Of a stretch of DNA of 64,000 bases, positions 26,105 through 34,901 are shown piece after piece. This DNA is from Streptomyces sp. SDr-06 (GTDB lineage: Bacteria; Actinomycetota; Actinomycetes; Streptomycetales; Streptomycetaceae). Positions within the stretch are counted from its first letter, which is position 1; the number at the start of each line of letters is the position of its first letter. The notes beneath the pieces were generated by a model. The model was not told where the DNA came from. It saw nothing but the letters and a program-made list of their open reading frames with translations, and did not search any database. The stretch spans positions 62,001 through 126,000 of the forward strand of contig NZ_QOLA01000017.1 in NCBI RefSeq assembly GCF_003324565.1, in the 5' to 3' direction. A program made the translations under genes and the position numbers.

Positions 26105-27496
26105 TCATGCCGGACTGTCGCCGTCGTCGCGCCCCGCCCCCGCCACTTGCGCCAGCCTGCGGTGCTCGGCCGCCTTGTTCTCGTAGATCTCGGCCATCCG
26201 CAGGTGGTACTCCGGCTTGTCCAGTTCGTACATGTCGGGGATGCCGTCCTGGTCGTCGTCGCGCTCCTCGTCCTCGACGAGCGCCTTGTACCTGCGCACC
26301 CGCATCTTGAGCAGGGCGGAGGCGAGGACGGCCGCCGTCAGGGAGCCCACGAGGACGGCGGCCTTGACCTCGTCCGTCAGCGTGGGTCGCCCGTCGAAGG
26401 CGAGTTCGCCGATGAGCAGCGAGACCGTGAAGCCGATGCCGGCGAGCGTGGCGACGGCGAACACGTCCGGCCAGGCCAGGTCGTCGTTGAGCTCGGCCTT
26501 GGTGAACCGGGCGGCGAGCCAGGTGCCGGCGAAGATGCCGAGCGCCTTGCCGACGACCAGGCCGAGGACGACGCCGAGTGTCTCGGGCCGGGTGAAGACG
26601 TCGGCCAGGGTGCCGCCGCTGATGCCCACGCCGGCCGAGAAGAGTGCGAAGAGCGGGACGGCGAGACCGGCCGAGACGGGCCGTACCAGGTGTTCGATGT
26701 GCTCGCCGGGAGAGTGCTCCTCTCCCTCGGTGCGATGGCAGCGGAGCATCAGGCCCATCGCGACCCCGGCGATGGTGGCATGGACGCCGCTGTTGTACAT
26801 CAGCCCCCAGATGACGAGCGCCAGGGGGAGGTAGACGTACCAGCCGCGCACGCCCTTCCTGAGCAGCAGCCAGAAGACGACCAGGCCGACGAGGGCGCCG
26901 CCCAGGGCCGCGAAGTTGATGCCGCTGGTGAAGAAGACCGCGATGATCAGGATCGCGAAGAGGTCGTCGACGACGGCGAGGGTGAGCAGGAAGGCGCGGA
27001 GCGCGGAGGGGAGCGAGGTGCCGATGACCGCGAGGACGGCGAGCGCGAACGCGATGTCCGTGGCGGTCGGTACGGCCCAGCCGTCGAGGGAGCCGCCGCC
27101 GAGGACGTTGACGAGCGTGTAGACGAGAGCGGGGACCGCCATGCCGCAGAGGGCCGCGATCACGGGCAGCGCTGCGGCCTTCGGGTCGCGCAGATCACCG
27201 GCGACGAGTTCGCGCTTGAGCTCGATGCCGGCGACGAAGAAGAAGATGGCGAGCAGCCCATCGGCCGCCCAGTGCTGGATGGAGAGGTCGAGCCCCAGGG
27301 AGCTGATTCCGAGGTGGAAGCTCCGCACCGACTCGTAGCTCGAACCCAGGGTGTTCGCCCAGATGAGGGCGGCGATGGCGGCCACGAGCAGCAGCACGCC
27401 GCCGACGGTCTCGGCGCGCAGGGCGTTCGCGACGAAGGTGCGCTCGGGGAGCGAGAGCCGTCGGAGGAACTTCTGGGGCGGGGTGGGTATGGCCAC
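26105..27496 (-). CDS. nhaA: Na+/H+ antiporter NhaA
   Basis: Inner-membrane sodium/proton exchanger with about 12 hydrophobic helices. The aspartate pair in TLAVVDDLFAILIIA is the ion-binding site, and ATDIAFALAVL is another conserved NhaA segment. An extra 60-residue charged C-terminal tail contains DDDQDGIPDMYE, which resembles a calcium-binding loop. The GTG at 27496 is chosen because GGAGGTCGCCCC stands before it; ATG 27526 has no ribosome site. Confidence 0.92.
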   Translation of the reverse strand: MAIPTPPQKFLRRLSLPERTFVANALRAETVGGVLLLVAAIAALIWANTLGSSYESVRSFHLGISSLGLDLSIQHWAADGLLAIFFFVAGIELKRELVAGDLRDPKAAALPVIAALCGMAVPALVYTLVNVLGGGSLDGWAVPTATDIAFALAVLAVIGTSLPSALRAFLLTLAVVDDLFAILIIAVFFTSGINFAALGGALVGLVVFWLLLRKGVRGWYVYLPLALVIWGLMYNSGVHATIAGVAMGLMLRCHRTEGEEHSPGEHIEHLVRPVSAGLAVPLFALFSAGVGISGGTLADVFTRPETLGVVLGLVVGKALGIFAGTWLAARFTKAELNDDLAWPDVFAVATLAGIGFTVSLLIGELAFDGRPTLTDEVKAAVLVGSLTAAVLASALLKMRVRRYKALVEDEERDDDQDGIPDMYELDKPEYHLRMAEIYENKAAEHRRLAQVAGAGRDDGDSPA

Positions 27497-27699
27497 GGGG
27501 CGACCTCCGGTCGGTTCGGCGGGCATGACTGAGCACGTTGCCGACCAGACTTCCCGGCGCACCTGACTTTCTTGTCGCGTCATTGACGCTTTGCTTACTT
27601 TACCTAACTTCATGGCGAGGTGTGCGGCGGGGCGGATCCGGTGATCGTCACTTTAGGGGCAGATCGGTAAAAAGGCGCGCGAACGTGGGCGGACGCACG

Positions 27700-27735
27700 C
27701 GCAGGGCCCGGCCGGAAGCCCGGCCGGGCCCTGCG
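27700..27735 (-). terminator. acs terminator (16-bp stem)
   Basis: CGCAGGGCCCGGCCGG at 27700-27715 pairs perfectly with 27720-27735 around a 4-nt loop, 15 bp past the acs stop. Confidence 0.85.
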
Positions 27736-27750
27736 ATCGGCGGTCCTGGC

Positions 27751-29706
27751 TCAGTCCTCGCTGGCGGCGCTCGGCAGCTTGTTCTGGATCAGCGCCATCA
27801 CCGAGGAGTCGGTCAGCGTGGTGACGTCACCCAGCTCACGGTTCTCGGCGACGTCGCGGAGCAGTCGGCGCATGATCTTGCCGGAGCGCGTCTTGGGCAG
27901 CTCCGCGACCGGCAGGACGCGCTTCGGCTTGGCGATCGGGCCGAGCGCCGAGCCGACGTGCGCCCGCAGCTCCTCGACCAGGCCCTCGCTCTCGGCGGCG
28001 GTGCCGCGCAGGATGACGAACGCCACGATGGCCTGCCCGGTCGTCTCGTCGGCGGCGCCGACCACGGCCGCCTCGGCGACCGAGGGGTGCGAGACGAGGG
28101 CCGACTCGACCTCGGTCGTCGAGATGTTGTGGCCGGAGACGAGCATGACGTCGTCGACGCGGCCGAGCAGCCAGATGTCGCCGTCGTCGTCCTTCTTGGC
28201 GCCGTCACCGGCGAAGTACCGGCCCTCGAAGCGCGACCAGTACGTGTCGATGAAGCGCTGGTCGTCGCCCCAGATGGTGCGCAGCATCGAGGGCCACGGC
28301 TCGGTCAGGACGAGGTAGCCGCCTCCGCCGTTCGGGACCTCGTGCGCCTCGTCGTCGACGACGGTGGCGCTGATGCCGGGCAGCGCCCGCTGCGCCGAGC
28401 CGGGCTTGGTCTCGGTGACGCCGGGCAGCGGCGAGATCATGATCGCGCCGGTCTCGGTCTGCCACCAGGTGTCCACGATCGGGCACGTGTCGGCGCCGAT
28501 GTGCTTGCGGTACCACATCCACGCCTCGGGGTTGATCGGCTCACCGACCGAGCCCAGGACCCGCAGACTGCTCAGGTCGAACTTGGCGGGGATGTCGTCG
28601 CCCCACTTCATGAACGTACGGATCGCGGTCGGCGCGGTGTAGAGGATGGTCACGCCGTACTTCTGCACGATCTCCCAGAACCGCCCCTGGTGCGGGGTGT
28701 CCGGGGTGCCCTCGTACATGACCTGGGTCGCGCCGTTGGCGAGCGGCCCGTAGACGATGTACGAGTGCCCGGTGACCCAGCCGATGTCGGCGGTGCACCA
28801 GTAGACGTCGCTCTCCGGCTTCAGGTCGAAGACGGCCTGGTGGGTGTACGAGGCCTGGGTGAGGTAGCCGCCGGAGGTGTGCAGGATGCCCTTGGGCTTG
28901 CCCGTCGTACCCGAGGTGTAGAGGATGAACAGCGGGTGCTCGGCGTCGAAGGCGGTGGGCGTGTGCTCCACCGACTGACGGGCGACAATGTCGTCCCACC
29001 ACACATCGCGTCCCTCGGTGAACGCGGTGTCCTGGCCCGTGCGGCGCACCACCAGGACGTGCTCGACCTGCGGGCACTTGGCGACCGCCTCGTCGATGGC
29101 GGGCTTCAGGGCGGACGGCTTGCCGCGCCGGTAGCCGCCGTCGGCGGTGATGACGAGCTTGGCGTCGGCGTCCTGGATGCGGGAGGCGACCGCGTCGGCG
29201 GAGAACCCGCCGAAGACCACGGAGTGCGCTGCGCCGACCCGGGCGCAGGCGAGCATCGCGACGGCCGCCTCGGGGATCATCGGCAGGTAGACCGCGACCC
29301 GGTCCCCGGCCCGGACACCCAGCTCCGTAAGGGCGTTGGCGGCCCTTGACACCTCGTCCTTGAGCTCGGCGTAGGTGAGGGAGCGGCTGTCGCCCGGCTC
29401 GCCCTCGAAGTGGATGGCGACCCGGTCGCCGTGGCCGGCCTCGACGTGCCGGTCGACGCAGTTGTACGCGACGTTCAGCTTGCCGTCGGCGAACCACTTC
29501 GCGAAGGGCGGGTTCGACCAGTCGAGGGTCTCGGTCGGTTCGGTGGCCCAGGTCAGGCGCCGGGCCTGCTCGGCCCAGAACCCCAGCCTGTCCGCCTCGG
29601 CCCGCTCGTACGCCTCCGCCGTGACGTTGGCGTTCGCGGCCAGCTCGGCGGGCGGCGCGAACCGCCGCTCCTCCTTGAGCAGGTTGGCCAGGCTTTCGTT
29701 ACTCAC
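27751..29706 (-). CDS. acs: Acetyl-CoA synthetase
   Basis: AMP-forming enzyme that turns acetate, ATP and CoA into acetyl-CoA. 651 residues, the usual length. YTSGTTGKPKG is the P-loop-like A3 motif, WCTADIGWVTGHSY the acetate/CoA region, and LPKTRSGKIMRR near the end holds the regulatory lysine (about Lys610) that is acetylated in this family. GTG at 29706 follows GGGAGATGTC. Upstream are a good -35/-10 pair and a DasR-type dre sequence. Confidence 0.96.
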   Translation of the reverse strand: MSNESLANLLKEERRFAPPAELAANANVTAEAYERAEADRLGFWAEQARRLTWATEPTETLDWSNPPFAKWFADGKLNVAYNCVDRHVEAGHGDRVAIHFEGEPGDSRSLTYAELKDEVSRAANALTELGVRAGDRVAVYLPMIPEAAVAMLACARVGAAHSVVFGGFSADAVASRIQDADAKLVITADGGYRRGKPSALKPAIDEAVAKCPQVEHVLVVRRTGQDTAFTEGRDVWWDDIVARQSVEHTPTAFDAEHPLFILYTSGTTGKPKGILHTSGGYLTQASYTHQAVFDLKPESDVYWCTADIGWVTGHSYIVYGPLANGATQVMYEGTPDTPHQGRFWEIVQKYGVTILYTAPTAIRTFMKWGDDIPAKFDLSSLRVLGSVGEPINPEAWMWYRKHIGADTCPIVDTWWQTETGAIMISPLPGVTETKPGSAQRALPGISATVVDDEAHEVPNGGGGYLVLTEPWPSMLRTIWGDDQRFIDTYWSRFEGRYFAGDGAKKDDDGDIWLLGRVDDVMLVSGHNISTTEVESALVSHPSVAEAAVVGAADETTGQAIVAFVILRGTAAESEGLVEELRAHVGSALGPIAKPKRVLPVAELPKTRSGKIMRRLLRDVAENRELGDVTTLTDSSVMALIQNKLPSAASED

Positions 29707-29755
29707 GACATCTCCCTTTCCCAGGGCGTCCTATGTGCCTATGTGTCCCGGCCAT

Positions 29756-29784
29756 AGCTCATCAGCCCAGCGGCCGGGTGACAA
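29756..29784 (-). promoter_or_regulatory. acs promoter
   Basis: On the minus strand TTGTCA (29784-29779) and TGAGCT (29761-29756) are separated by 17 bp, which places the start about 45 nt ahead of the acs GTG. Confidence 0.5.
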
Positions 29785-29797
29785 GAGTCTCCAGGGA

Positions 29798-29813
29798 ATT
29801 GGTTTAGACCTGT
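29798..29813. promoter_or_regulatory. DasR-type dre operator upstream of acs
   Basis: ATTGGTTTAGACCTGT matches 13 of 16 positions of the dre palindrome ACTGGTCTAGACCAGT recognised by the GlcNAc regulator DasR. It lies 14 bp upstream of the proposed -35. Confidence 0.55.
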
Positions 29814-29840
29814 AGGAGCGGCCGGTCGTCGGCGTGGCGC

Positions 29841-29890
29841 GCGTACGGCCTCTCCTGCGGGCAGGGAGCCGTGCGGGAGAGGCCGTACGC
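29841..29890 (-). terminator. Terminator after the SulP-carbonic anhydrase gene
   Basis: GCGTACGGCCTCTCC (29841-29855) and GGAGAGGCCGTACGC (29876-29890) form a 15-bp perfect stem 21 bp beyond the stop codon. Confidence 0.8.
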
Positions 29891-29911
29891 GATCGGAGAG
29901 GCGGGGCGGGT

Positions 29912-32236
29912 TCAGGCGTGCGTGTCCTCCAGGAGGTTGACGCCGATGCCCTCGAAGACCTCCGCGTGGTCGTCCGGAGCGAGCAGGTACGCCTGCGCCT
30001 CACCGACGTGGAAGTACATGCCGTGCAGCGCGAGGGTGCCGGCCGCGAGGGCGCGGGCCACCGAGTCGTGCCGGCGCAGATGCTCCAACTGCTGGACCAC
30101 ATTGGTCAGACAGAGCTGCTCCACGGCGTCGGCGGGCAGCCGCCCGGCGATGCGGGCCCAGGAGTGCCGCCGGCTCGCCATCCGCTCCAGACTCGGCTGC
30201 CCGTACCGCAGCCAGCGGCGCAGCGGGGTCATCGGCGCCCCGGGGCTGCTGTTGAGCAGCGCCTGCATCGCGCCGCAGCCGGAGTGCCCGCAGACGGTGA
30301 TCGACTCGACCCGGAGGATGTCCACGGCGTACTCGATGGCCGCCGCGACGGAGTCGTCGGCGCCCTCGGTGCCCGGCGGCGGCACCAGGTTGCCGATGTT
30401 GCGCACGGTGAACAGGTCGCCCGGGCCGCTGGAAGTGATCATGCTGGTGACCAGCCGGGAGTCGGCGCAGGTGATGAAGAGCTGCTGCGGGCGCTGGCCC
30501 TCGCGGGCGAGCCGGGCCAGCTCGTCGCGCACCAGGGGCGCGGTGTTGCGCTGGAACGAGCTGAGCCCGCTGGCCAGTTGGTTCTGGTGGGTGTGCTGCG
30601 ACGGGCGGTCCTGACAGTGGTGGTTGCGCCACGGCGTCCATGGGCGGCAGCAGGTGTGCGCGCTCGACGCGGGCTCGGCGATCCGCCCTCCGGCGCGCCC
30701 GGTGATCCGTACCGCGCCGCCGCGCGCCTGGTGGGTGCCTTGCCAGCTCTGCAGCGCCTCGAAGGCCGCGTGATCCATGAACGACCCGTCCAACTCCACC
30801 ACGGCGTCGGCCCCTTGGGGGACGTGGCCGAGCGCCCGGGTCAGCCGGGGCACGGCGAGGAACGTCAACTGGCCGCGTGCGCGCACCAGATAGGTGCCGT
30901 CGGCCTGCTCCTGGGTGGTGATCCGCGTACGGGCCAGGCGGTGCAGCGCGACGGCCACGGCCACCGCGATGCCCAGGACCACTCCTTGCAGCACGCCCAG
31001 GACGAGCACCCCGCCCACGGACGCCACGTACACCAGGAACTCGCGGTGTTGGTGGACGTTGCGGATGTGCGCGAAGTTGACCATCTGGATGCCGACCATC
31101 ATGACCAGGGCGGCGAGCGCGGCGAGCGGGATCCATTCGAGCACGGAGACGAGCAGCCCGGCCGCGAGCAGCACCCACACGCCGTGCAGCACAGTCGAGG
31201 CGCGGCCGGTCGCGCCCGCCCGGACGTTGGCGCTGCCGCGCACCGCCCCGCCGGAGACGGGCATTCCGCCGAGCAGCCCGGACACCGCGTTGGCGATGCC
31301 CTGGCCGCGCAGCTCGCGGTCGAGGTCGGCGCGCGGCGGGGCCGCGGCGCCCGGCCGCTCGGATGCCAGGCGGTCGACGGCGACGGCGGAGAGGAGCGAC
31401 TCCAGGCTGGCCACCAGCGTCACCGTGAGCACGGCGGCGACGATGCCGAGCGCCGGGCCGTGCGGCAGCTCGGGCAGCACATGCGCGTCCCAGGAAGGCA
31501 GTTCGACCCGGGCGATGCCCGGCGCCGCGAGCGCGGCGACCCCGGTGGCGACCACGACACAGGCCAGCGCGGCCGGAACCTTGCGCAGCGCCTTTCCGGC
31601 CCGCCCGGGAACGCGGGGCCACAGCAGGAGCACGGCGATGGTCAGTGCGCCGATGAGCGGCGCGGCCGGGCCGACGTGGGCCAACTGGTCGGGCAGCGCG
31701 AGGGCGTTGTCCACCGCCGAGCTCTGCGGGGAGCCGCCGAGGACGATGTGGAGCTGGGCGAGCGCGATGGCGGCTCCGATGCCGGCGAGGGTGCCGTGCA
31801 CGATGGCGGGGCTGACCGCCAGCGCGGAGCGCGCCGTCTTCAGTGCACCCAGGGCGACTTGGAGCAGCCCCGCGCACACGGTGATGGCGCAGCTGGTGCG
31901 CCAGCCGTACGTCTGGATCAACTCGGCGGAGACCACGGTCAGTCCGGCGGACGGCCCGCTGACGAGGAGGGACGAGCCGCCGAGGAGACCGGCGACGATC
32001 CCGCCGACACCGGCGGCGATGAGGCTGGCCTCCAGCGGCGCGTCGATGGCGACGGCGAGGCCGAGCGACATCGGGACGGCGAGCAGGAAGACGGTGATGG
32101 ACGCCGACAGGTCGGCGCCCTGGAGGCGGAAGCGGCGGCGCCCGGGTCCGTCTCCCTGGGGAGCCGGGCGGCGCGGGCGCCGGATGCGAGGTGGGCGAGC
32201 TGGGGTCTTGGCGCGGGTGGGGACGCAAGCAGGCAT
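29912..32236 (-). CDS. SulP transporter-STAS-carbonic anhydrase fusion
   Basis: 774-residue membrane protein joining three modules. Residues about 40-420 are a SulP anion transporter with 10-12 spans (LSASITVFLLAVPMSLGLAV at the front). About 450-540 is a STAS domain (YLVRARGQLTFLAVPRL, DGSFMDHAAFEAL). About 560-774 is a beta-class carbonic anhydrase with zinc ligands Cys590, Asp592, His651 and Cys654 (TCADSR, CGHSGCGAM). Such fusions are thought to take up bicarbonate and equilibrate it with CO2 at the membrane. ATG at 32236 follows GGAGGAGACGGG. Confidence 0.93.
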   Translation of the reverse strand: MPACVPTRAKTPARPPRIRRPRRPAPQGDGPGRRRFRLQGADLSASITVFLLAVPMSLGLAVAIDAPLEASLIAAGVGGIVAGLLGGSSLLVSGPSAGLTVVSAELIQTYGWRTSCAITVCAGLLQVALGALKTARSALAVSPAIVHGTLAGIGAAIALAQLHIVLGGSPQSSAVDNALALPDQLAHVGPAAPLIGALTIAVLLLWPRVPGRAGKALRKVPAALACVVVATGVAALAAPGIARVELPSWDAHVLPELPHGPALGIVAAVLTVTLVASLESLLSAVAVDRLASERPGAAAPPRADLDRELRGQGIANAVSGLLGGMPVSGGAVRGSANVRAGATGRASTVLHGVWVLLAAGLLVSVLEWIPLAALAALVMMVGIQMVNFAHIRNVHQHREFLVYVASVGGVLVLGVLQGVVLGIAVAVAVALHRLARTRITTQEQADGTYLVRARGQLTFLAVPRLTRALGHVPQGADAVVELDGSFMDHAAFEALQSWQGTHQARGGAVRITGRAGGRIAEPASSAHTCCRPWTPWRNHHCQDRPSQHTHQNQLASGLSSFQRNTAPLVRDELARLAREGQRPQQLFITCADSRLVTSMITSSGPGDLFTVRNIGNLVPPPGTEGADDSVAAAIEYAVDILRVESITVCGHSGCGAMQALLNSSPGAPMTPLRRWLRYGQPSLERMASRRHSWARIAGRLPADAVEQLCLTNVVQQLEHLRRHDSVARALAAGTLALHGMYFHVGEAQAYLLAPDDHAEVFEGIGVNLLEDTHA

Positions 32237-32517
32237 GTTCCCGTCTCCTCCGGGGCAGCGCGGTCGCGGAACGAGGGGTCGCGGCCGTGGGTCACGGCAG
32301 TGCAGCGGCGGGATTCTCAACTCTCGGTAAATGAATCGTAATGCAGAGTAAAGCGGCTTCCTTCTCATTTAGGCCAAACAGGGCAATGATTCACTCTCAG
32401 GGGTGAATAGGCAGCTTTTCGTGCGGCTTGTCGTGCCGTTGTCCCTCAGTCTGCGTGCGACTTTTGCGGCGCCGTGACGGCATTCAACGCACATAACCGC
32501 AAGGAAGAGGTGGGCGG
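32237..32517. promoter_or_regulatory. Divergent promoter region with an ATTCAC/GTGAAT palindrome
   Basis: 281 bp between the SulP fusion (-) and the lipoprotein gene (+). It is locally AT-rich for this genome, and ATTCAC (32389-32394) mirrors GTGAAT (32403-32408), a possible operator. Confidence 0.4.
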
Positions 32518-33822
32518 ATGATCGCCGCCACGCACGCCAGGAAGAGGATCGCTGTCGGCGTCATCGCCGCGGCGCTGGCCGCCGGAGCCGCGGGCTGCTC
32601 CTCGGCCCCCGCCCCGACCAAGCCGGGCGCCCCCGCCGGTCACCAGGGCGCCGCCGCCCCCAACATCGCCCCGCACCTCATCGGGGACGGCTCCACCGCG
32701 TACACAGGGCTCCAGCCGCATCTGCTCAAGCCCGAGAAGCTGAAGCCGGGGCAGCAGCCGCCGCAGTTCGTGGTGTTCTCCTGGGACGGCGCCGGCGAGG
32801 ACAGCCAGAAGCTCTTCTCGCACTTCCGCCAGGTCGCCAAGGAGTCCAACGCGACCATGACGTACTTCCTCAGCGGCGTGTACATGCTCCCGGACGCGAA
32901 GGCGAAGCTGTACACCGCGCCCAAGCACTCCGCGGGCACCTCGGACATCGGCTTCAACGACCTCAAGGGAATCAAGGACACCGTCACCCAGCTGCGCGCC
33001 GCGTGGCAGGAGGGCAACGAGATCGGCACCCACTTCAACGGCCACTACTGCGGGCCCGACGGCGGTGTCGGCACCTGGTCGGTGGACGAGTGGAAGAGCG
33101 AGATCGCGCAGGCCAAGTCCTTCGTGAAGAACTGGAAGACCAACTCCGGCCTGAAGGCGGAGGCCCCGCTCCCGTTCGACTACGACAAGGAACTCGTGGG
33201 CGGCCGTACCCCGTGTCTGGAGGGCCGCAAGAACTTCGTGGCCGCCGCGGGCCAGCTGGGCTTCCGGTACGACACCAGCGCCGTCAACGACCAGGTGTGG
33301 CCGAAGAAGAACGCCAACGGCGTCTGGGACCTGTCGATGCAGCTGGTGCCGGTCCCGGGCCGCGACTTCGAGACGCTGTCCATGGACTACAACTTCTACA
33401 TGAACCAGTCCAACGCGACGACCGGTGACGCCGATCAGCACGAGTACTGGGGCAACCAGATGCGCGACGGCCTCCTCCAGGCCTTCGACCGCTCCTACAA
33501 CGGCAACCGCGCCCCGCTGATCATCGGCAACCACTTCGAGTCCTGGAACGGCGGCGCCTACATGCGGGCCGTGGAGGACACCGTCAGGACGGTGTGCGTG
33601 AAGCGCGACGTCCACTGCGTCTCGTTCCGCCAGCTCGCCGACTGGCTCGACGCCCAGGACCCGGCGGTGCTCGCCAAGTTCACCTCGCTGAAGGTGGGCG
33701 AGGCACCGAAGGGCGGCTGGGCAGCCCTGGAGGCCGCCCAGCCCGCGGCCCCCGCGAAGCCGCAGGCTCCGCTGAAGCCGGCCGCGCCCCAGCCCGCCGT
33801 CAGGCAGGCTGCGGCTCACTGA
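32518..33822 (+). CDS. NodB-like polysaccharide deacetylase lipoprotein
   Basis: 434-residue exported lipoprotein: an N-terminal signal with the lipobox around AAGAAGC near residue 27, then a Pro/Ala-rich linker. The catalytic domain resembles NodB deacetylases: VVFSWDGAGED near residue 83 stands in for TFDDG, and GTHFNGHYC supplies the HxxxH-type metal ligands near residue 171. The C-terminal 40 residues are a Pro/Ala/Lys tail. It probably modifies cell-wall or exported glycans. GGAAGAGG stands before the ATG. Its 3' end overlaps the converging ParA-like gene by 23 bp. Confidence 0.82.
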   Translation: MIAATHARKRIAVGVIAAALAAGAAGCSSAPAPTKPGAPAGHQGAAAPNIAPHLIGDGSTAYTGLQPHLLKPEKLKPGQQPPQFVVFSWDGAGEDSQKLFSHFRQVAKESNATMTYFLSGVYMLPDAKAKLYTAPKHSAGTSDIGFNDLKGIKDTVTQLRAAWQEGNEIGTHFNGHYCGPDGGVGTWSVDEWKSEIAQAKSFVKNWKTNSGLKAEAPLPFDYDKELVGGRTPCLEGRKNFVAAAGQLGFRYDTSAVNDQVWPKKNANGVWDLSMQLVPVPGRDFETLSMDYNFYMNQSNATTGDADQHEYWGNQMRDGLLQAFDRSYNGNRAPLIIGNHFESWNGGAYMRAVEDTVRTVCVKRDVHCVSFRQLADWLDAQDPAVLAKFTSLKVGEAPKGGWAALEAAQPAAPAKPQAPLKPAAPQPAVRQAAAH

Positions 33823-34798
33823 CCTCGGCGATCAGCGCCTCGCTCAGCACGAAGGCGGGGTCGACCTGCGCGGCCAGGTCGGCCCCGGTCTTCGCGTTGC
33901 CCCAGCTCTCCGCGTTCTTCAGGTGGAAGTGCACCATCTGCCGCGTGTAGCGCCCCCAGTCCCGGTTTCCGTACGAGTCGTCCGCCGCGTCCTGAAGGGA
34001 CTGCAGGGCGAGCCGGTTGTCGGCCTCCAGGAGCTCGAAGCGGGGCGGGCGGCCCTTCTCCATGGCGCGCACCCAGTCGGAGTGACCGATGGTCACCAGC
34101 AGGTCGTCACCGACCTCGGCGCGCAGGAAGTCCACGTCGTCCTGGCCCTGCACCTTGTTGCCGACGACCCTGAGCGCGACCCCGTAGTCCCGGGCGTACT
34201 CCTTGTACTGGCGGTAGACGGAGACGCCCTTCCTGGTCGGCTCGGCCACCAGGAACGTCATGTCGAAGCGCGTGAACATGCCGGAGGCGAACGAGTCGGA
34301 GCCCGCCGTCATGTCGACGACGACGTACTCGTCCACCCCGTCCACCAGGTGGTTCAGGCACAGTTCGACCGCGCCGACCTTCGAGTGGTAGCAGGCCACC
34401 CCGAGGTCGGACTCGGTGAACGGGCCCGTGGCCATCAGCCGGATGTCGCCGTCGTCGAGCACGACCCGGCGCGCGCACGCCTCGTACACCGGGTTCGCCT
34501 CGCGCACCCGCAGCAGCCGGGAGCCATGGCCCGGCGGGGTCGTCTTGATCATGGTTTCGGTCGAGGCGATCCGCGGGTTGGTGCCGCGCAGGTACTCCTT
34601 GATGAGCGGCAGGTGCGCGCCCATCGCGGGCAGCGCCGCGGCCTCCTCCTCGTCGAGCCCGAGCGCGGCCCCGAGGTGCTGGTTGATGTCGGCGTCGACC
34701 GCGACGACGGCGGCCTCGTTGGCGGTGAGGTGGCGGATGAAGAGCGAGGACAGCGTGGTCTTGCCGCTGCCGCCCTTCCCCACGAAAGCGATCTTCAT
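33800..34798 (-). CDS. ParA/MinD-like ATPase (CooC type)
   Basis: 332-residue deviant Walker ATPase: the P-loop KIAFVGKGGSGKTTLSSLF is at the very N-terminus (MKIAFV), followed by VDADINQHL and VVVDMTAGSDSFASGM (Walker B/switch). The pattern is close to CooC/MinD metal-insertion or localisation ATPases; substrate unknown. The start at 34798 (MKIAF) is the usual one. It diverges from the Fic-like gene by 102 bp and converges on the lipoprotein gene with overlapping 3' ends. Confidence 0.87.
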   Translation of the reverse strand: MKIAFVGKGGSGKTTLSSLFIRHLTANEAAVVAVDADINQHLGAALGLDEEEAAALPAMGAHLPLIKEYLRGTNPRIASTETMIKTTPPGHGSRLLRVREANPVYEACARRVVLDDGDIRLMATGPFTESDLGVACYHSKVGAVELCLNHLVDGVDEYVVVDMTAGSDSFASGMFTRFDMTFLVAEPTRKGVSVYRQYKEYARDYGVALRVVGNKVQGQDDVDFLRAEVGDDLLVTIGHSDWVRAMEKGRPPRFELLEADNRLALQSLQDAADDSYGNRDWGRYTRQMVHFHLKNAESWGNAKTGADLAAQVDPAFVLSEALIAEVSEPQPA

Positions 34799-34886
34799 GT
34801 TCACCAAAGGTAATCGAATGGTGGCGTTGTGTATGCGAGGTGAGTGAAGAAGACCACTCGAAGGTGGGGTGCGGCTTGCGGACGCG

Positions 34887-34901
34887 TAGCCTCCTTACTT
34901 A
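34887..34901 (+). promoter_or_regulatory. Leaderless promoter -10 of the Fic-like gene
   Basis: TAGCCT at 34887-34892, then 8 nt, then ATG at 34901; no Shine-Dalgarno. Confidence 0.5.
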
